Shown: positions 43,605-53,001, numbered from the stretch's first letter. The stretch: DNA of 64,000 bases from SAR86A sp902628085 (GCA_902628085.1 CACOLO010000001.1:1-64000), one strand, 5' to 3'. Numbers and translations: made by a program. The notes: a model not told the origin generated them from the sequence alone.

Positions 43605-45980
43605 ATGAAAAATTTGAAGACAATTTTATGCGCACTAATTTTGGCTCCATTCGTCTTGATTTCTCAAGAAGTTGAAGAAGTAATTGTTACTGCAAATAAG
43701 AAAGCTGAAACTGTTCAAGAAATACCTATGAACATATCTGTAATTACAGAAGCCGCAATAGAAGAGAGGGGTATATCTAATCCTGAAGACTATTTGCGAT
43801 CAATTGCTGGGGTGTCGACACCTGGCGGGTCTAATTACTATACTTTCAGGGGTTTAAATACATCTACTTCACAAAGATCATCAGGAACTTCTTCAACTTA
43901 TATTGATGAAATAAACGGCTCACTAATGAGTTTATTTGATATTGAAAGAATTGAAGTACTTAGAGGGCCTCAAGGCACACTCTATGGATCTAATGCTATT
44001 GGTGGAACAATCAGATACATAACTAATAAACCAGATTCAAGCGCAGCTTATGGAAAGATTAGGCTTGGTTATGGTGATAAAGTCAAAGCTAATGATCCTG
44101 AGACAAGCATCGAAATGATGTACAACATGCCTCTTACTGACAGTCTTGCTGTTAGAGCTGTATATTCGCAGCTTGTTTCTCCAGGTATCTACAAAAATAT
44201 TCAGACAGGCAATACTGTTGGTGAAGAAGATGATTCTCAACTTATGATCACACTAGGATTCAATAATGGCGGTAAATTAACTGGAAGTTTGAGGTACGTT
44301 AATTTTAATAACAAGGCATATGGTATTTTAGAACCAGGCCAAAGTAAGCCGGGAAGTGCTGACGTATATGTTGAAGGGTGTCCTCAAGCATCAAGTTGGT
44401 GGTATAACTGGGACGGTGATCCAACATGTTCGCGTTTGAGTGCGATATCGGGATTTGCAGCAACTGAAGCTGATTATCCTAATGGAAGCTCGGTTCTTAC
44501 AAACTATGACCCAAAATATGCTCATGCTTTAGCAGCAGATGAGTCTGAAGATATTACAAGAGAAACACTAATAGCAAATATTAAATATGATTTTGGTGCT
44601 TTTGATGCAAATATAATTATCTCTGATAGAACAGTAGAAGAAGATGCTGTGACTGATTGGGCTAGAATTGATATGGATGATTATGTTCCTGCACCGCTTA
44701 TTGTAGATGGTGATAAATATTATGAAGACACTACAGAATTGAGACTAGTTTCAAAACCTGGAAAATTTGAATGGACTATTGGTTACTATAACTATAAATT
44801 TGAGGAACAACCAAATTCAATTTCACAAACTCAATATGCAGTCGATGCATATTGGCTAGATTATGTTACTTCGATTGCTGCTGGAGTTGATCCGGCTGTT
44901 TATGATGCTACTGCATATTGCCCACCATTTTGTTCAGATCATTTAGGCTATCCTTACTTATATTATGCTTCTTATACTGAATATAATGAGCAGGAGGAGA
45001 CGTCTCTTTATGGTCAATTTGACTACAACGTAAATGACAAATTAACGCTTACATTAGGCATTAGAGATTATGAAATTGAAGATGCATCAAAAACATATCA
45101 ATACGGTATTTTTTATATGGATAGCACTGGCTGTGACGGTACTGATCCGGCAGGAACTGATTGTGCTGAATTATCTGGCTCTGAGTCTGACACTAGAATG
45201 AAATATGCTGTTAGTTATTTGGTAAACGAGGACTTGACCTTGTATGCAACTCAAGCAGCAGGATATAGACCTGGCGGAAATCAGGCACCACTTCCTCCAT
45301 TTTGTAGCAGTGATGAAGCAGCACAAGCAAACTTCTCAAGAAGATTCAATTCCGATGAGGCTGAGACAACTGAATTCGGAGTTAAAGCTAGAGGTGAAAA
45401 CTATACGGCTAATGTTACTTATTTTGATGTTGATTGGAACGGAATAATAATCCAAGTCACACCTGGTTGTGGTTGGAGATATAACTTTAATGGAGGTAAA
45501 GCAGAAACTTCTGGTTGGGAGGTCGACTTTACTTACGCTATCAATGATTCAGTTTCTTTAGATTTTGCAGGAAGCTCAATAACTGCAGAAACTTCAATTG
45601 ATATTGATTCTCTAGGTGCTTCTGCTGGAGATAGACTTCCAAATACTGTAGAAACTCAGTGGAATCTTGGTTTAGTTTATGACACGACTATAATGTCATA
45701 TCCTACATACGCAAGACTGGACGTAAATTATTACGGTGATAGCTTTAATACTTTTGCAGAGAATCCTAATTCAAGTTCGCCTGATTATACTAAGCTTAAC
45801 TTTAATCTAGGCCTAGACTTGAGTGAAAATTCTATGCTTCAACTATCAATAGATAATTTAACTGATAAGAGAACTGAGGCTTATATTTATGCAGTTGATG
45901 ACACATCATGGAGACCAAGAAACTGGATGCAGTGGATACCTCCAAGAACTATAGCACTAAGATATACCTATAGCTTCTAA
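43605..45980 (+). CDS. TonB-dependent outer-membrane receptor (attenuator-controlled)
   Basis: A 791-residue TonB-dependent transporter. Signal peptide MKNLKTILCALILAPFVLIS, then QEVEEVIVTANKKAET as TonB-box region. The plug contains ISVITEAAIEERG, IERIEVLRGPQGTLYGSNA and GGTIRYITNKP. The barrel ends RTIALRYTYSF with terminal Phe. It belongs to the large Fe/other-ligand receptor class seen in sphingomonads and marine gammaproteobacteria (AIEERG, RGPQGTLYG). It is shorter than, and not a close paralogue of, the two receptors at 13.8-19.7 kb. It follows the regulatory leader and precedes a PQQ-like/P450/MFS set. Confidence 0.93.
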   Translation: MKNLKTILCALILAPFVLISQEVEEVIVTANKKAETVQEIPMNISVITEAAIEERGISNPEDYLRSIAGVSTPGGSNYYTFRGLNTSTSQRSSGTSSTYIDEINGSLMSLFDIERIEVLRGPQGTLYGSNAIGGTIRYITNKPDSSAAYGKIRLGYGDKVKANDPETSIEMMYNMPLTDSLAVRAVYSQLVSPGIYKNIQTGNTVGEEDDSQLMITLGFNNGGKLTGSLRYVNFNNKAYGILEPGQSKPGSADVYVEGCPQASSWWYNWDGDPTCSRLSAISGFAATEADYPNGSSVLTNYDPKYAHALAADESEDITRETLIANIKYDFGAFDANIIISDRTVEEDAVTDWARIDMDDYVPAPLIVDGDKYYEDTTELRLVSKPGKFEWTIGYYNYKFEEQPNSISQTQYAVDAYWLDYVTSIAAGVDPAVYDATAYCPPFCSDHLGYPYLYYASYTEYNEQEETSLYGQFDYNVNDKLTLTLGIRDYEIEDASKTYQYGIFYMDSTGCDGTDPAGTDCAELSGSESDTRMKYAVSYLVNEDLTLYATQAAGYRPGGNQAPLPPFCSSDEAAQANFSRRFNSDEAETTEFGVKARGENYTANVTYFDVDWNGIIIQVTPGCGWRYNFNGGKAETSGWEVDFTYAINDSVSLDFAGSSITAETSIDIDSLGASAGDRLPNTVETQWNLGLVYDTTIMSYPTYARLDVNYYGDSFNTFAENPNSSSPDYTKLNFNLGLDLSENSMLQLSIDNLTDKRTEAYIYAVDDTSWRPRNWMQWIPPRTIALRYTYSF

Positions 45981-45985
45981 TTTTA

Positions 45986-46022
45986 TTTCAGATATGAGGA
46001 GTTCGACTCCTCATATCTGAAA
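45986..46022 (+). repeat. 17-bp perfect inverted repeat after the TonB receptor
   Basis: TTTCAGATATGAGGAGT and its exact reverse complement are separated by TCG, 5 nt after the receptor stop. No T tract follows. The apex GGAGTTCGACTCC has the form of a tRNA T-arm, but no other tRNA parts are found around it. It may be an mRNA 3' stabiliser, a processed boundary or a tRNA-fragment relic. Confidence 0.8.
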
Positions 46023-46039
46023 CATATATAATTTCACTC

Positions 46040-46663
46040 ATGGATAAAGTAGCAATTTTTGGCAAAAAAGGATCTATTGCTAAGTACGACCTAGTTAAAA
46101 ATAAACCAGTATGGGTTGGAGAAATTTCTCCAGGTTATAAACCAAACATCATAGGACAATTCGAAGATTATATTATTGTTTTTAGCTCTTCATGGAGCTC
46201 CAAAATGGTTCATTGTTTTAAAAGTGATAATGGAGATTTTTTATGGTCTCATTATCAAGATTATCTTCATAGCTCAATGATTCCATTTATACCAAGTTCT
46301 CATAATGGATACATGTATTATCTTTCTTCTTCAAGAGAAATATCAAAAATGTCATGGAATACTGGCAAGATTAAATTTCGAAAAAGATTCAAAAAATCTA
46401 TGTTCAATTTTAATCAATACTTCTTAGTAATAATTTCTGGAGATATTATCTTGGTATCAAAAAAAGATGCACTTATCGTAGATAAAGACTCTGGAGATGT
46501 GGAGCCTTACTCTGATTTAGGTGAAAAACTAAATCTCAAAGAAATAACTTCAGCTCTTGGAGATGGTACAGCATTTATGTCTAGCATATATCTAACTCAT
46601 CCAAATCCTTATGCAGATGGAACAGTTACAGGTGGAGATGGTGGAGGAGGTGGAGGTGACTGA
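46040..46663 (+). CDS. PQQ-like beta-propeller-type repeat protein with Gly-rich tail
   Basis: A 207-residue protein whose strand pattern (KGSIAKYDLVKNKPVWVGEI, SDNGDFLWSHYQ, WNTGKIKFRKRF, DKDSGDVEPYSD) recalls PQQ/WD-type beta-propeller repeats. Three or four blades are seen, too few for a closed propeller by themselves. No signal peptide. The last residues are GGDGGGGGGD, encoded by the purine-rich stretch that doubles as ribosome site for the P450 gene. No enzyme function claimed; possible scaffold or accessory to the P450. Confidence 0.6.
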   Translation: MDKVAIFGKKGSIAKYDLVKNKPVWVGEISPGYKPNIIGQFEDYIIVFSSSWSSKMVHCFKSDNGDFLWSHYQDYLHSSMIPFIPSSHNGYMYYLSSSREISKMSWNTGKIKFRKRFKKSMFNFNQYFLVIISGDIILVSKKDALIVDKDSGDVEPYSDLGEKLNLKEITSALGDGTAFMSSIYLTHPNPYADGTVTGGDGGGGGGD

Positions 46664-48023
46664 TTTAAATCAAGGATATATATTATCTGATGAAATTTTA
46701 AGAAATAAGATTAATCATCCAAAACATAATATTTCATATCCTCATAGGCCTTCAGGCTCTTTGAACGACCTTGACTTATTTACAAAAGGACAACCAATTA
46801 GTTTATATAAAGAACTTAGAGAGAAATCTCCAGTATTTTTTCATGACCCAATGCCAACAGATCCTGAGCCTGGTTACTGGGTCTTAACTTCCTATAACGA
46901 TATAAAACATGTATCTATGAATCCTAAGATCTTCTCTTCTCAATACTCCACTGGAAATCTGTTAACTTTAGGTAATGAAGAAAATAGACACCCAAAACTT
47001 TTTAAATCTACTATCGATCATATGCTTAATTTAGATGGAGAAATGCATCTTGGGCTTCGTAAGGAACACATGCCATTCTTTAAACCTGGTTATGTAGATG
47101 AATTACAAAAAAAAGTGTCTGTTAAAGTTGGTGAATTATTAGATGTCATCGCTCCTATGGGTGAATGTAATCTTGTACAACAAGTCTCTCAGCAATTACC
47201 AATATTTACGTTATCAGAAATACTTGGCATACCAGAAGCAGATAGGCAAAAACTTGTTTCTTGGATGGAATTTCTAGAATTGGCTCAATACTTTACCTAT
47301 GAAATGATAAAAGAACAGAACGAAGGAAAAACTGATAGTACGCCAGATCCAGCAATGATTGATATGTTTAATGCAATGGTTGACGAAATGTTTGATTATG
47401 GAAGATTCATTTTAAAAAATAAAAGAGAAAATCCATCCGATGATTTATTGAGTGCTATTGCCAATGCAGAAATCGAAGGTCAGCAACTCTCAGATGAATT
47501 TCTTGACGGTTCTTGGCTGCTAATAATTTTTGCAGGCAATGATACAACCAGAAATACTATGAGTGGCGGTATAAAGTTACTTCATGACAACCCTAAACAA
47601 AAAGAAATTTTATTAGAGAATTATGAGCTCTTACCAAACTTTATAAATGAAACTGTAAGATGTGTGTCACCGGTTATTCATATGCGAAGAACATCATTAG
47701 AGGAAACTGAGATAAACGGACAGATGATAGGCCCATACGAAAAAATTTCTTTATGGTATGGTGCCGCTAACAGAGATCCAGAAATTTTTAAAGATCCAGA
47801 CAAGTTTGATATTCTCAGAGAAAATGCTGAAAAACACTTAGCATTTGGTATTGGAAGACATACTTGCTTAGGAAAGCCGGTTGCATTGATGCAATTAAGA
47901 GAGTTCTACAAGCAGTTTTTGACTCGTTTTAGTGATTTTGAAATGAATGGTGACTGGAAAGTAGCACCAAATAATTTTGTTCATGCTATTCAAGAGATGC
48001 CAATAAAATTTACTCCTGAATGA
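46656..48023 (+). CDS. Cytochrome P450
   Basis: A 455-residue soluble bacterial P450 (class I). I-helix oxygen-activation motif AGNDTTRNT, heme-binding FGIGRHTCLG with the thiolate Cys404, and an ExxR helix in FINETVRCVSP (ETVR). It resembles CYPs acting on steroids, terpenoids or n-alkyl substrates. I choose the GTG at 46656 because GGAGGAGGTGGAG lies just before it; the in-frame ATG at 46611 would add 15 residues encoded by the upstream gene's tail. It overlaps the PQQ-like gene by 8 nt and the MFS gene by 4 nt. The ferredoxin and reductase partners are not in the window. Confidence 0.93.
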   Translation: MTDLNQGYILSDEILRNKINHPKHNISYPHRPSGSLNDLDLFTKGQPISLYKELREKSPVFFHDPMPTDPEPGYWVLTSYNDIKHVSMNPKIFSSQYSTGNLLTLGNEENRHPKLFKSTIDHMLNLDGEMHLGLRKEHMPFFKPGYVDELQKKVSVKVGELLDVIAPMGECNLVQQVSQQLPIFTLSEILGIPEADRQKLVSWMEFLELAQYFTYEMIKEQNEGKTDSTPDPAMIDMFNAMVDEMFDYGRFILKNKRENPSDDLLSAIANAEIEGQQLSDEFLDGSWLLIIFAGNDTTRNTMSGGIKLLHDNPKQKEILLENYELLPNFINETVRCVSPVIHMRRTSLEETEINGQMIGPYEKISLWYGAANRDPEIFKDPDKFDILRENAEKHLAFGIGRHTCLGKPVALMQLREFYKQFLTRFSDFEMNGDWKVAPNNFVHAIQEMPIKFTPE

Positions 48024-49294
48024 TTATTCCATACCGTTTTAAGATTATCTTTTTATCATTTTTAGCTGTATTTATCTGTTACATAGATAGAGTAAACATT
48101 TCAGTAGCAATAATTCCAATGCAAGAACAATTTGGTTGGTCTGAATCTCAAGTAGGAATTATTTTAGGATCTTTTTACTTTGGATATATGATTACAATGA
48201 TTGTTGGAGGATATTTAGCAGATAGATATGGTGGTAAAAAAGTTCTCGGATATGCTCTATTAATTTGGTCATTTTTTACAATAATCACTCCGTTTTTTTC
48301 ATATCAAGGATTATGGTGGCTGATTTTAATTCGAATATTAATGGGACTTGGAGAGGGCGTAACTTTTCCATCATGGCATGCTATATATGCAAGATGGATA
48401 CCTTTTAAAGAAAGGACTAGAGCTGTAGGTTTTACTAACAGCGGAATTGCTGCTGGAACTTTGTTTGGATATGCAGTTGCTGCCTTAATCATAGCCAACT
48501 ATTCATGGGAATGGGTGTTTTACACCTTTGGAGCATTAGGCTTTTTTTGGTATTTTTTTTGGAACACAATTGTTACATCTTTTCCTGAAAGCAATAAACA
48601 TGTATCTAAAAACGAATTAGAATTAATACAATCAGAGGCACCTGCAAAAACCTCTGCTTCATCAATACCATTTCTCAAACTTATACAAAATAAGCCATTT
48701 ATGGCAATTACTGTTGCTACATTTTGCAATAATTGGTCTCTCTACACATTTTTATCTTATTTACCAAAATATGTTAATGCTCCTGTCTCTCAAGGTGGTA
48801 TGGGAATAGATTTAGGCTCAAATGCATTTATATATTCAATTGTAATTCCTTGTTTGGTTGCAATGATTGCTCTGATATTGGGAGGCTTTCTAGCAGATAG
48901 CTTAATTAAGAGAGGTCATGAAGTTATCAAGGTTAGAAAAACTGTCAATTCAATAGGATTTTTTGGATCTGCATTTTTTTTATATTTAATTTCTTTTGAG
49001 GACTCTCTCTTAAATGCTGTAATTTTGCTTTGCTTAATTAACATTTGTTCAGGTATTTGTGCTGGTGGATTTGGAGTAAATCATGCAGACCTTGGTCCAA
49101 AATATACTGGTTCGTTAGTTGGAATTGCAGGAAGTATTGGAATGATTGCTGCAATTCTTGCTCCTATAGTTGCAGGATTCATACTTGAGATAACAAATTC
49201 ATGGAGCTCAATTTTTTACATATGCTCCTTTGTTTTAATTTTTGGCGGACTTTTTTATCTAATATTTGCAAGTGCAAGTAGACAATTTAATTAG
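48020..49294 (+). CDS. MFS transporter, anion:cation symporter (ACS) type
   Basis: A 424-residue 12-helix transporter. The ACS family signature appears near the N-terminus as YIDRVNISVAI, and the loop 2-3 motif is GGYLADRYGGKKV. ARWIPFKERTRAVGFTNSG is the characteristic loop after helix 4. ACS members import or export organic acids such as hexuronates, tartrate, phthalate and glutarate-type anions. The 4-nt overlap (ATGA) with the P450 gene suggests import of the P450 substrate or export of its product. The last 8 nt overlap the convergent thioredoxin-like gene. Confidence 0.9.
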   Translation: MIIPYRFKIIFLSFLAVFICYIDRVNISVAIIPMQEQFGWSESQVGIILGSFYFGYMITMIVGGYLADRYGGKKVLGYALLIWSFFTIITPFFSYQGLWWLILIRILMGLGEGVTFPSWHAIYARWIPFKERTRAVGFTNSGIAAGTLFGYAVAALIIANYSWEWVFYTFGALGFFWYFFWNTIVTSFPESNKHVSKNELELIQSEAPAKTSASSIPFLKLIQNKPFMAITVATFCNNWSLYTFLSYLPKYVNAPVSQGGMGIDLGSNAFIYSIVIPCLVAMIALILGGFLADSLIKRGHEVIKVRKTVNSIGFFGSAFFLYLISFEDSLLNAVILLCLINICSGICAGGFGVNHADLGPKYTGSLVGIAGSIGMIAAILAPIVAGFILEITNSWSSIFYICSFVLIFGGLFYLIFASASRQFN

Positions 49295-49790
49295 TAGTCA
49301 TGATTTGAAAGAAATCAAAAATTTCTTGACTTGATCGTTCCCTAGCAGTTCTCCATTCAGTTGTATTTGAATTATTTATAAGATTCATTCTTTTATCAAA
49401 TACTAAAACTCTTGGAATCCCCTCTGCAGATGGAATCCCAAACTCTTCCATTAACTGCATATTTATTTCATATCTTTTTACATCTATGTATAAGATTGCA
49501 AAATGATCATCTAGGTATGATTTAATTTTTGGTATGTCCATTGTTCCAGAAAATATTCTGCAGTCAGGACACCAGTTTGCACCAAATATAATAATTGGTT
49601 GTTTGTTTGATTTCACAGTAGACATGATGAAAGACTTCAGGTCGTCGACAGAATAAACTTCACCATCATAAGGTTTTGGTAGCGGTGATACTAATTTGTC
49701 ATTTTCATCCAGCATAATTTTTCCATTAATATTAATACAAACAATAAACAAACTAAAAAATGTAATATATTTTATTAAATCGGTATTCAT
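49287..49790 (-). CDS. Thioredoxin-fold protein with signal anchor
   Basis: A 167-residue protein with a hydrophobic N-terminus (LIKYITFFSLFIVCININ) and a thioredoxin-like domain. Active site GANWCPDCRIFSG (CPDC), cis-Pro region GIPRVLVFDK. It is a periplasmic thiol:disulfide protein, perhaps served by the DsbD-like protein at the right edge (inference). Convergent overlap of 8 nt with the MFS gene. Confidence 0.85.
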   Translation of the reverse strand: MNTDLIKYITFFSLFIVCININGKIMLDENDKLVSPLPKPYDGEVYSVDDLKSFIMSTVKSNKQPIIIFGANWCPDCRIFSGTMDIPKIKSYLDDHFAILYIDVKRYEINMQLMEEFGIPSAEGIPRVLVFDKRMNLINNSNTTEWRTARERSSQEIFDFFQIMTTN

Positions 49791-49845
49791 ATGAAATATA
49801 TATATATAATGAATGCTAATTTTATTACAAAATGGAGAGTATGAC

Positions 49846-50253
49846 TTGATTTGGATAAATAGAATTTATTTGTTGTTCATGGCAGTAATCTACGGAACTA
49901 TTGGTGTATGGGCAATTTTAGATCCTTTGCTTGGTGCATTAGAACTGGGCTACCCAAGTTTTTTGGAAGCAGTTGGATTATCTGTTACTTCTCAGATTGG
50001 CTATTCTGAAATTGCAGGAATATACGGAGGTCTTAATCTTTGCATAGGTATTATGTGTTTAGTGGGAATTTTTAAAGAAAATATTGGAATATTTTCAATA
50101 AAGTTAATAACTTTTATTGTAGGATCAATTGCATTGGGCAGAGTTATTTTTTCGATGCTACCAACCACTCCTGGATTCTATAATACTTTTTTTGTTTTTG
50201 AAGTTTGTGCTTTCTTTGTTGGAATAATTCTCCTTTATTTAAGAAAAGCTTAA
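49846..50253 (+). CDS. Four-helix membrane protein (DUF4345-like)
   Basis: A 135-residue protein with four helices and the pattern GTIGVWAILDPLLGALELGYP, helix, GYSEIAGIYGGLNLCIG in parts. It resembles the protein encoded at 42887 in size and topology. I prefer the TTG at 49846 because GGAGAG lies 7 nt upstream; the ATG at 49813 has no ribosome site and lies only 2 nt after a TATAAT (49805-49810) that probably serves as the -10 box. Convergent with the exchanger gene (4-nt overlap). Function unknown. Confidence 0.65.
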   Translation: MIWINRIYLLFMAVIYGTIGVWAILDPLLGALELGYPSFLEAVGLSVTSQIGYSEIAGIYGGLNLCIGIMCLVGIFKENIGIFSIKLITFIVGSIALGRVIFSMLPTTPGFYNTFFVFEVCAFFVGIILLYLRKA

Positions 50254-51203
50254 ATTAAGCTACTCAAGCTAAGAATATATATCAAATAACTAGAAACTAA
50301 AATCAGTCCAACTAGTTTAATTGAATTAATGCCAAATACTTTAGACGAATAGGATATACCAATAATCACAAACAAGATTGTTGCAATAATCATTACAAAA
50401 AAGTCTCTTGATAGAATTAAGCTATCAAGCTGAACATTTGAGAAGAATCCGATAATTGGAACGACCAGAGTTATATTTAAGACGTTTGAACCAATTACAT
50501 TCCCGATAACCATATCAGTTTTCTTTTTAATTACTGCATTAATCGTAGCTGCTAATTCAGGCAAGCTAGTTCCAATAGCTATAATTGTTAGACCAATAAC
50601 AAGCTCTGAAATTTTTAAAAGAACTGCAATTTTTTCAGCATATACCACTGCATAATTTGATCCAGCTACAAGAGCAATTAATCCAAATAAAAGTGCGAAA
50701 ATTGTATAAATTGAACCTTTTTCAGTAAAAGATTCATCTTGCATTTGATCATCATTAGACCTGTTTTGATATGTAACATAAATAAAATATAAAAAAATCA
50801 ATAAAAGTAAAACACTTTCAAATTTTGAAATTGACAAATCAATTAGTGCATAACCGAGAATAAATGATGATAATAAAAATGGAACAAATTGCACTAATGG
50901 AGTTTTTTTGGGTTTAGCAGCAATACCTATGCAAGAAACACCAAAAATTAAAGCAATGTTAGAAATATTTGACCCAACAACAGCACCCATTGCTAAAGAT
51001 TCACTCTCATTAATAATTGATGAGATGCCAACAAATATTTCTGGAGCAGAAGTTCCTAAAGCAACAACTGTTAGACCTATAGTTAGTTCATTAATACCAA
51101 GTTGCTTTGCAATTATTGAAGCACTATCTACAAATTTGTCAGCTCCCCATATCAATATTGACAAAGATAGGCCTAATAGAAGGAAATTTATTAAAAAATC
51201 CAT
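50250..51203 (-). CDS. CaCA-family sodium/calcium exchanger (YrbG-like)
   Basis: A 317-residue ten-helix antiporter with the two inverted alpha-repeats of the family: ALGTSAPEIFVGISS in the first half and AIGTSLPELAATINA in the second, each preceded by an ELTIGLTVV/ELVIGLTII segment. The conserved glutamates in APE and LPE bind the cations. An acidic cytoplasmic loop (RSNDDQMQDESFTEKG) separates the halves. Fits a marine Na-driven Ca extrusion system. Confidence 0.92.
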   Translation of the reverse strand: MDFLINFLLLGLSLSILIWGADKFVDSASIIAKQLGINELTIGLTVVALGTSAPEIFVGISSIINESESLAMGAVVGSNISNIALIFGVSCIGIAAKPKKTPLVQFVPFLLSSFILGYALIDLSISKFESVLLLLIFLYFIYVTYQNRSNDDQMQDESFTEKGSIYTIFALLFGLIALVAGSNYAVVYAEKIAVLLKISELVIGLTIIAIGTSLPELAATINAVIKKKTDMVIGNVIGSNVLNITLVVPIIGFFSNVQLDSLILSRDFFVMIIATILFVIIGISYSSKVFGINSIKLVGLILVSSYLIYILSLSSLI

Positions 51204-51294
51204 AAATTATTCTACCTTAGATAGCAATTAATTAAATTAAGTTTCTTTAATTTACATTACAATATATCTGATAATTTAATTTGGGAAGCTGAAA

Positions 51295-52092
51295 ATGAAA
51301 ATTGAAAATTTATTTAATATTGAAAATAAAATAGCAGTTGTTACTGGTGGTTCAAGGGGTATTGGTGAAATGATTACTGCCGGTTTTCTTGCAAACGGAG
51401 TAAAAGTATATATTTCTGCCAGAAAAGCTCCTGCTCTAATTGAGAAAGCAAAAGAGTTGTCTGATAAATATCAAAATGAATGTATTCCAATTCCATGTGA
51501 TTTAAGCTCGATGGAGGGCATAAAAGATTTTGTAGAAGTCTTAAAAGAAAATGAAGATGGTATTGATTTTTTGATCAATAATGCAGGAGCAGCATGGGGT
51601 GAGCCATTAGAAAGCTTTTCTGAACAAGGGTGGGACAAGGTTATGGACCTTAATGTGAAGTCCATATTTTTTATAACTCAGCAACTTAAAGAACTTCTCT
51701 CTAAAAGGGCCACTGAAGATGATCCTAGCAGGGTAATTAATATAGGTTCTATTGATGGCTTAAATGTTCCATCAATGGAGACATATCCTTATGGAGCTTC
51801 AAAGGCAGCGGTTCATCATCTAACCAGAGTCTTAGCTGCTAGGTTAGTAAGTGAAAATATTTTGGTTAATGCCATTGCACCCGGTCCTTATCCAAGCAAT
51901 ATGCTTGGCGCAGCTGTGAATCATGACTATAGCGAAATTGCAAAAAGAAATCCGAGGAATAGGGTTGGCACTCCAGAGGATATGGCTGGTTTAGCCATAT
52001 TTCTTTGTTCTAGAGCTGGAGCATACACCGTTGGTGAGACAATAACTTCAGATGGAGGGATTGTGAAAACATCAAGTCACAATCTAAGTTAA
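51295..52092 (+). CDS. SDR-family oxidoreductase, RhlG-like
   Basis: A 265-residue SDR with the cofactor motif TGGSRGIGEM, an NNAGAAWGEPLESF segment, catalytic Ser in NIGSIDG, YGASK (YxxxK), and the terminal DGGIV. The string of motifs including ISARKAPA (NADPH-type Arg) and the RVINIGSIDG segment is closer to RhlG-type beta-ketoacyl reductases than to FabG. It may act on 3-ketoacyl or steroid-like substrates. Single gene facing the LysR gene tail to tail (6 nt gap). Confidence 0.88.
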   Translation: MKIENLFNIENKIAVVTGGSRGIGEMITAGFLANGVKVYISARKAPALIEKAKELSDKYQNECIPIPCDLSSMEGIKDFVEVLKENEDGIDFLINNAGAAWGEPLESFSEQGWDKVMDLNVKSIFFITQQLKELLSKRATEDDPSRVINIGSIDGLNVPSMETYPYGASKAAVHHLTRVLAARLVSENILVNAIAPGPYPSNMLGAAVNHDYSEIAKRNPRNRVGTPEDMAGLAIFLCSRAGAYTVGETITSDGGIVKTSSHNLS

Positions 52093-52098
52093 CTATGT

Positions 52099-53001
52099 TT
52101 ATCTTTGAGCGTGTTTGAAGGCTCTAACAATTAAATCTTTCATCCATATATGACCACCATCGCCTTCGTCATTTTTGTGCCATATTAAGAAATATTCCAT
52201 GGATGGAATATCTAAAGGAATTTCAGCAAAAGGTAAATTATTTCTATTTGCAAAACTTCTAGTACCCATGAGCACCAAATCTGTCGATTGAATGATAGTT
52301 GGCGCTATGAGAAAGTGCTGACACCTTAGCGCTACTTCTCTTCTATAACCAATTTTTTCTAATTCTGTGTCTATTAAATGAAGACCTCTTCTTCTATTAG
52401 AAACATGAAGATGTTTTTGATCAAGAATATCATCGACAGACACATCTTTAATTTTCGAAAGATCGTGACCTTCACGATACATCACTACAAAATCATCCTC
52501 GAAAACTTTTTCTGAATTAATTTCATCTGATCTAGGTATTATTGGATCAACAACAAAGTCTAAATTATTGGTTGCAAGAGCATGAACTTGATCACTTCTT
52601 TGATAAGCGAAACTTCCAACAGAAATATTTTTAGAATCTGCGTATATTTCTTTCATGATAAATGGCAGCACTCTTCCCTCAGATACATCTCCCAAAGAAA
52701 GTTTAAAATTTCTTTTTGATGATTTTGGATCAAACGTATCTGGCTCATTCACACTTTGTTGGATTAATGTAAGCGCATTTTGAACATCAGTAATCATGTT
52801 CTCAGTCTTTTGCGTTGGAATCATTCCTGAGCCTGTTCTTACAAAAAGATCATCATTAAATTTTTCTCTTAAACGCGACAAAGCATTACTAACGGCGGGT
52901 TGAGTAATACCAACCACTTCAGCAGCTTTTGTTAGACTACCTTCAGTATAAATAGCATTTAAAATTACGAATAAATTTAAATCAAAAGAACTTATTTTCA
53001 T
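52099..53001 (-). CDS. LysR-family transcriptional regulator
   Basis: A 300-residue regulator. The N-terminal winged helix is LFVILNAIYTEGSLTKAAEV followed by TQPAVSNALSRLREKFNDDLFVR in part (QPAVSNALSRLR), the LysR signature. The C-terminal substrate-binding domain has LSLGDVSEGRVLP. The opening SSFDLNLFVILNAIY is like NodD/LeuO-type regulators. It is divergent from an acyl-CoA dehydrogenase gene over 161 bp, which holds a T-N11-A box, so it probably controls that gene in response to an acyl or aromatic effector. Confidence 0.92.
   Translation of the reverse strand: MKISSFDLNLFVILNAIYTEGSLTKAAEVVGITQPAVSNALSRLREKFNDDLFVRTGSGMIPTQKTENMITDVQNALTLIQQSVNEPDTFDPKSSKRNFKLSLGDVSEGRVLPFIMKEIYADSKNISVGSFAYQRSDQVHALATNNLDFVVDPIIPRSDEINSEKVFEDDFVVMYREGHDLSKIKDVSVDDILDQKHLHVSNRRRGLHLIDTELEKIGYRREVALRCQHFLIAPTIIQSTDLVLMGTRSFANRNNLPFAEIPLDIPSMEYFLIWHKNDEGDGGHIWMKDLIVRAFKHAQR

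Noticed and set aside
46611..46655. P450 start at the upstream ATG
   Set aside because: The added residues come from the glycine-tail region of the upstream gene read in another frame and lack any ribosome site; the GTG at 46656 has a strong one.
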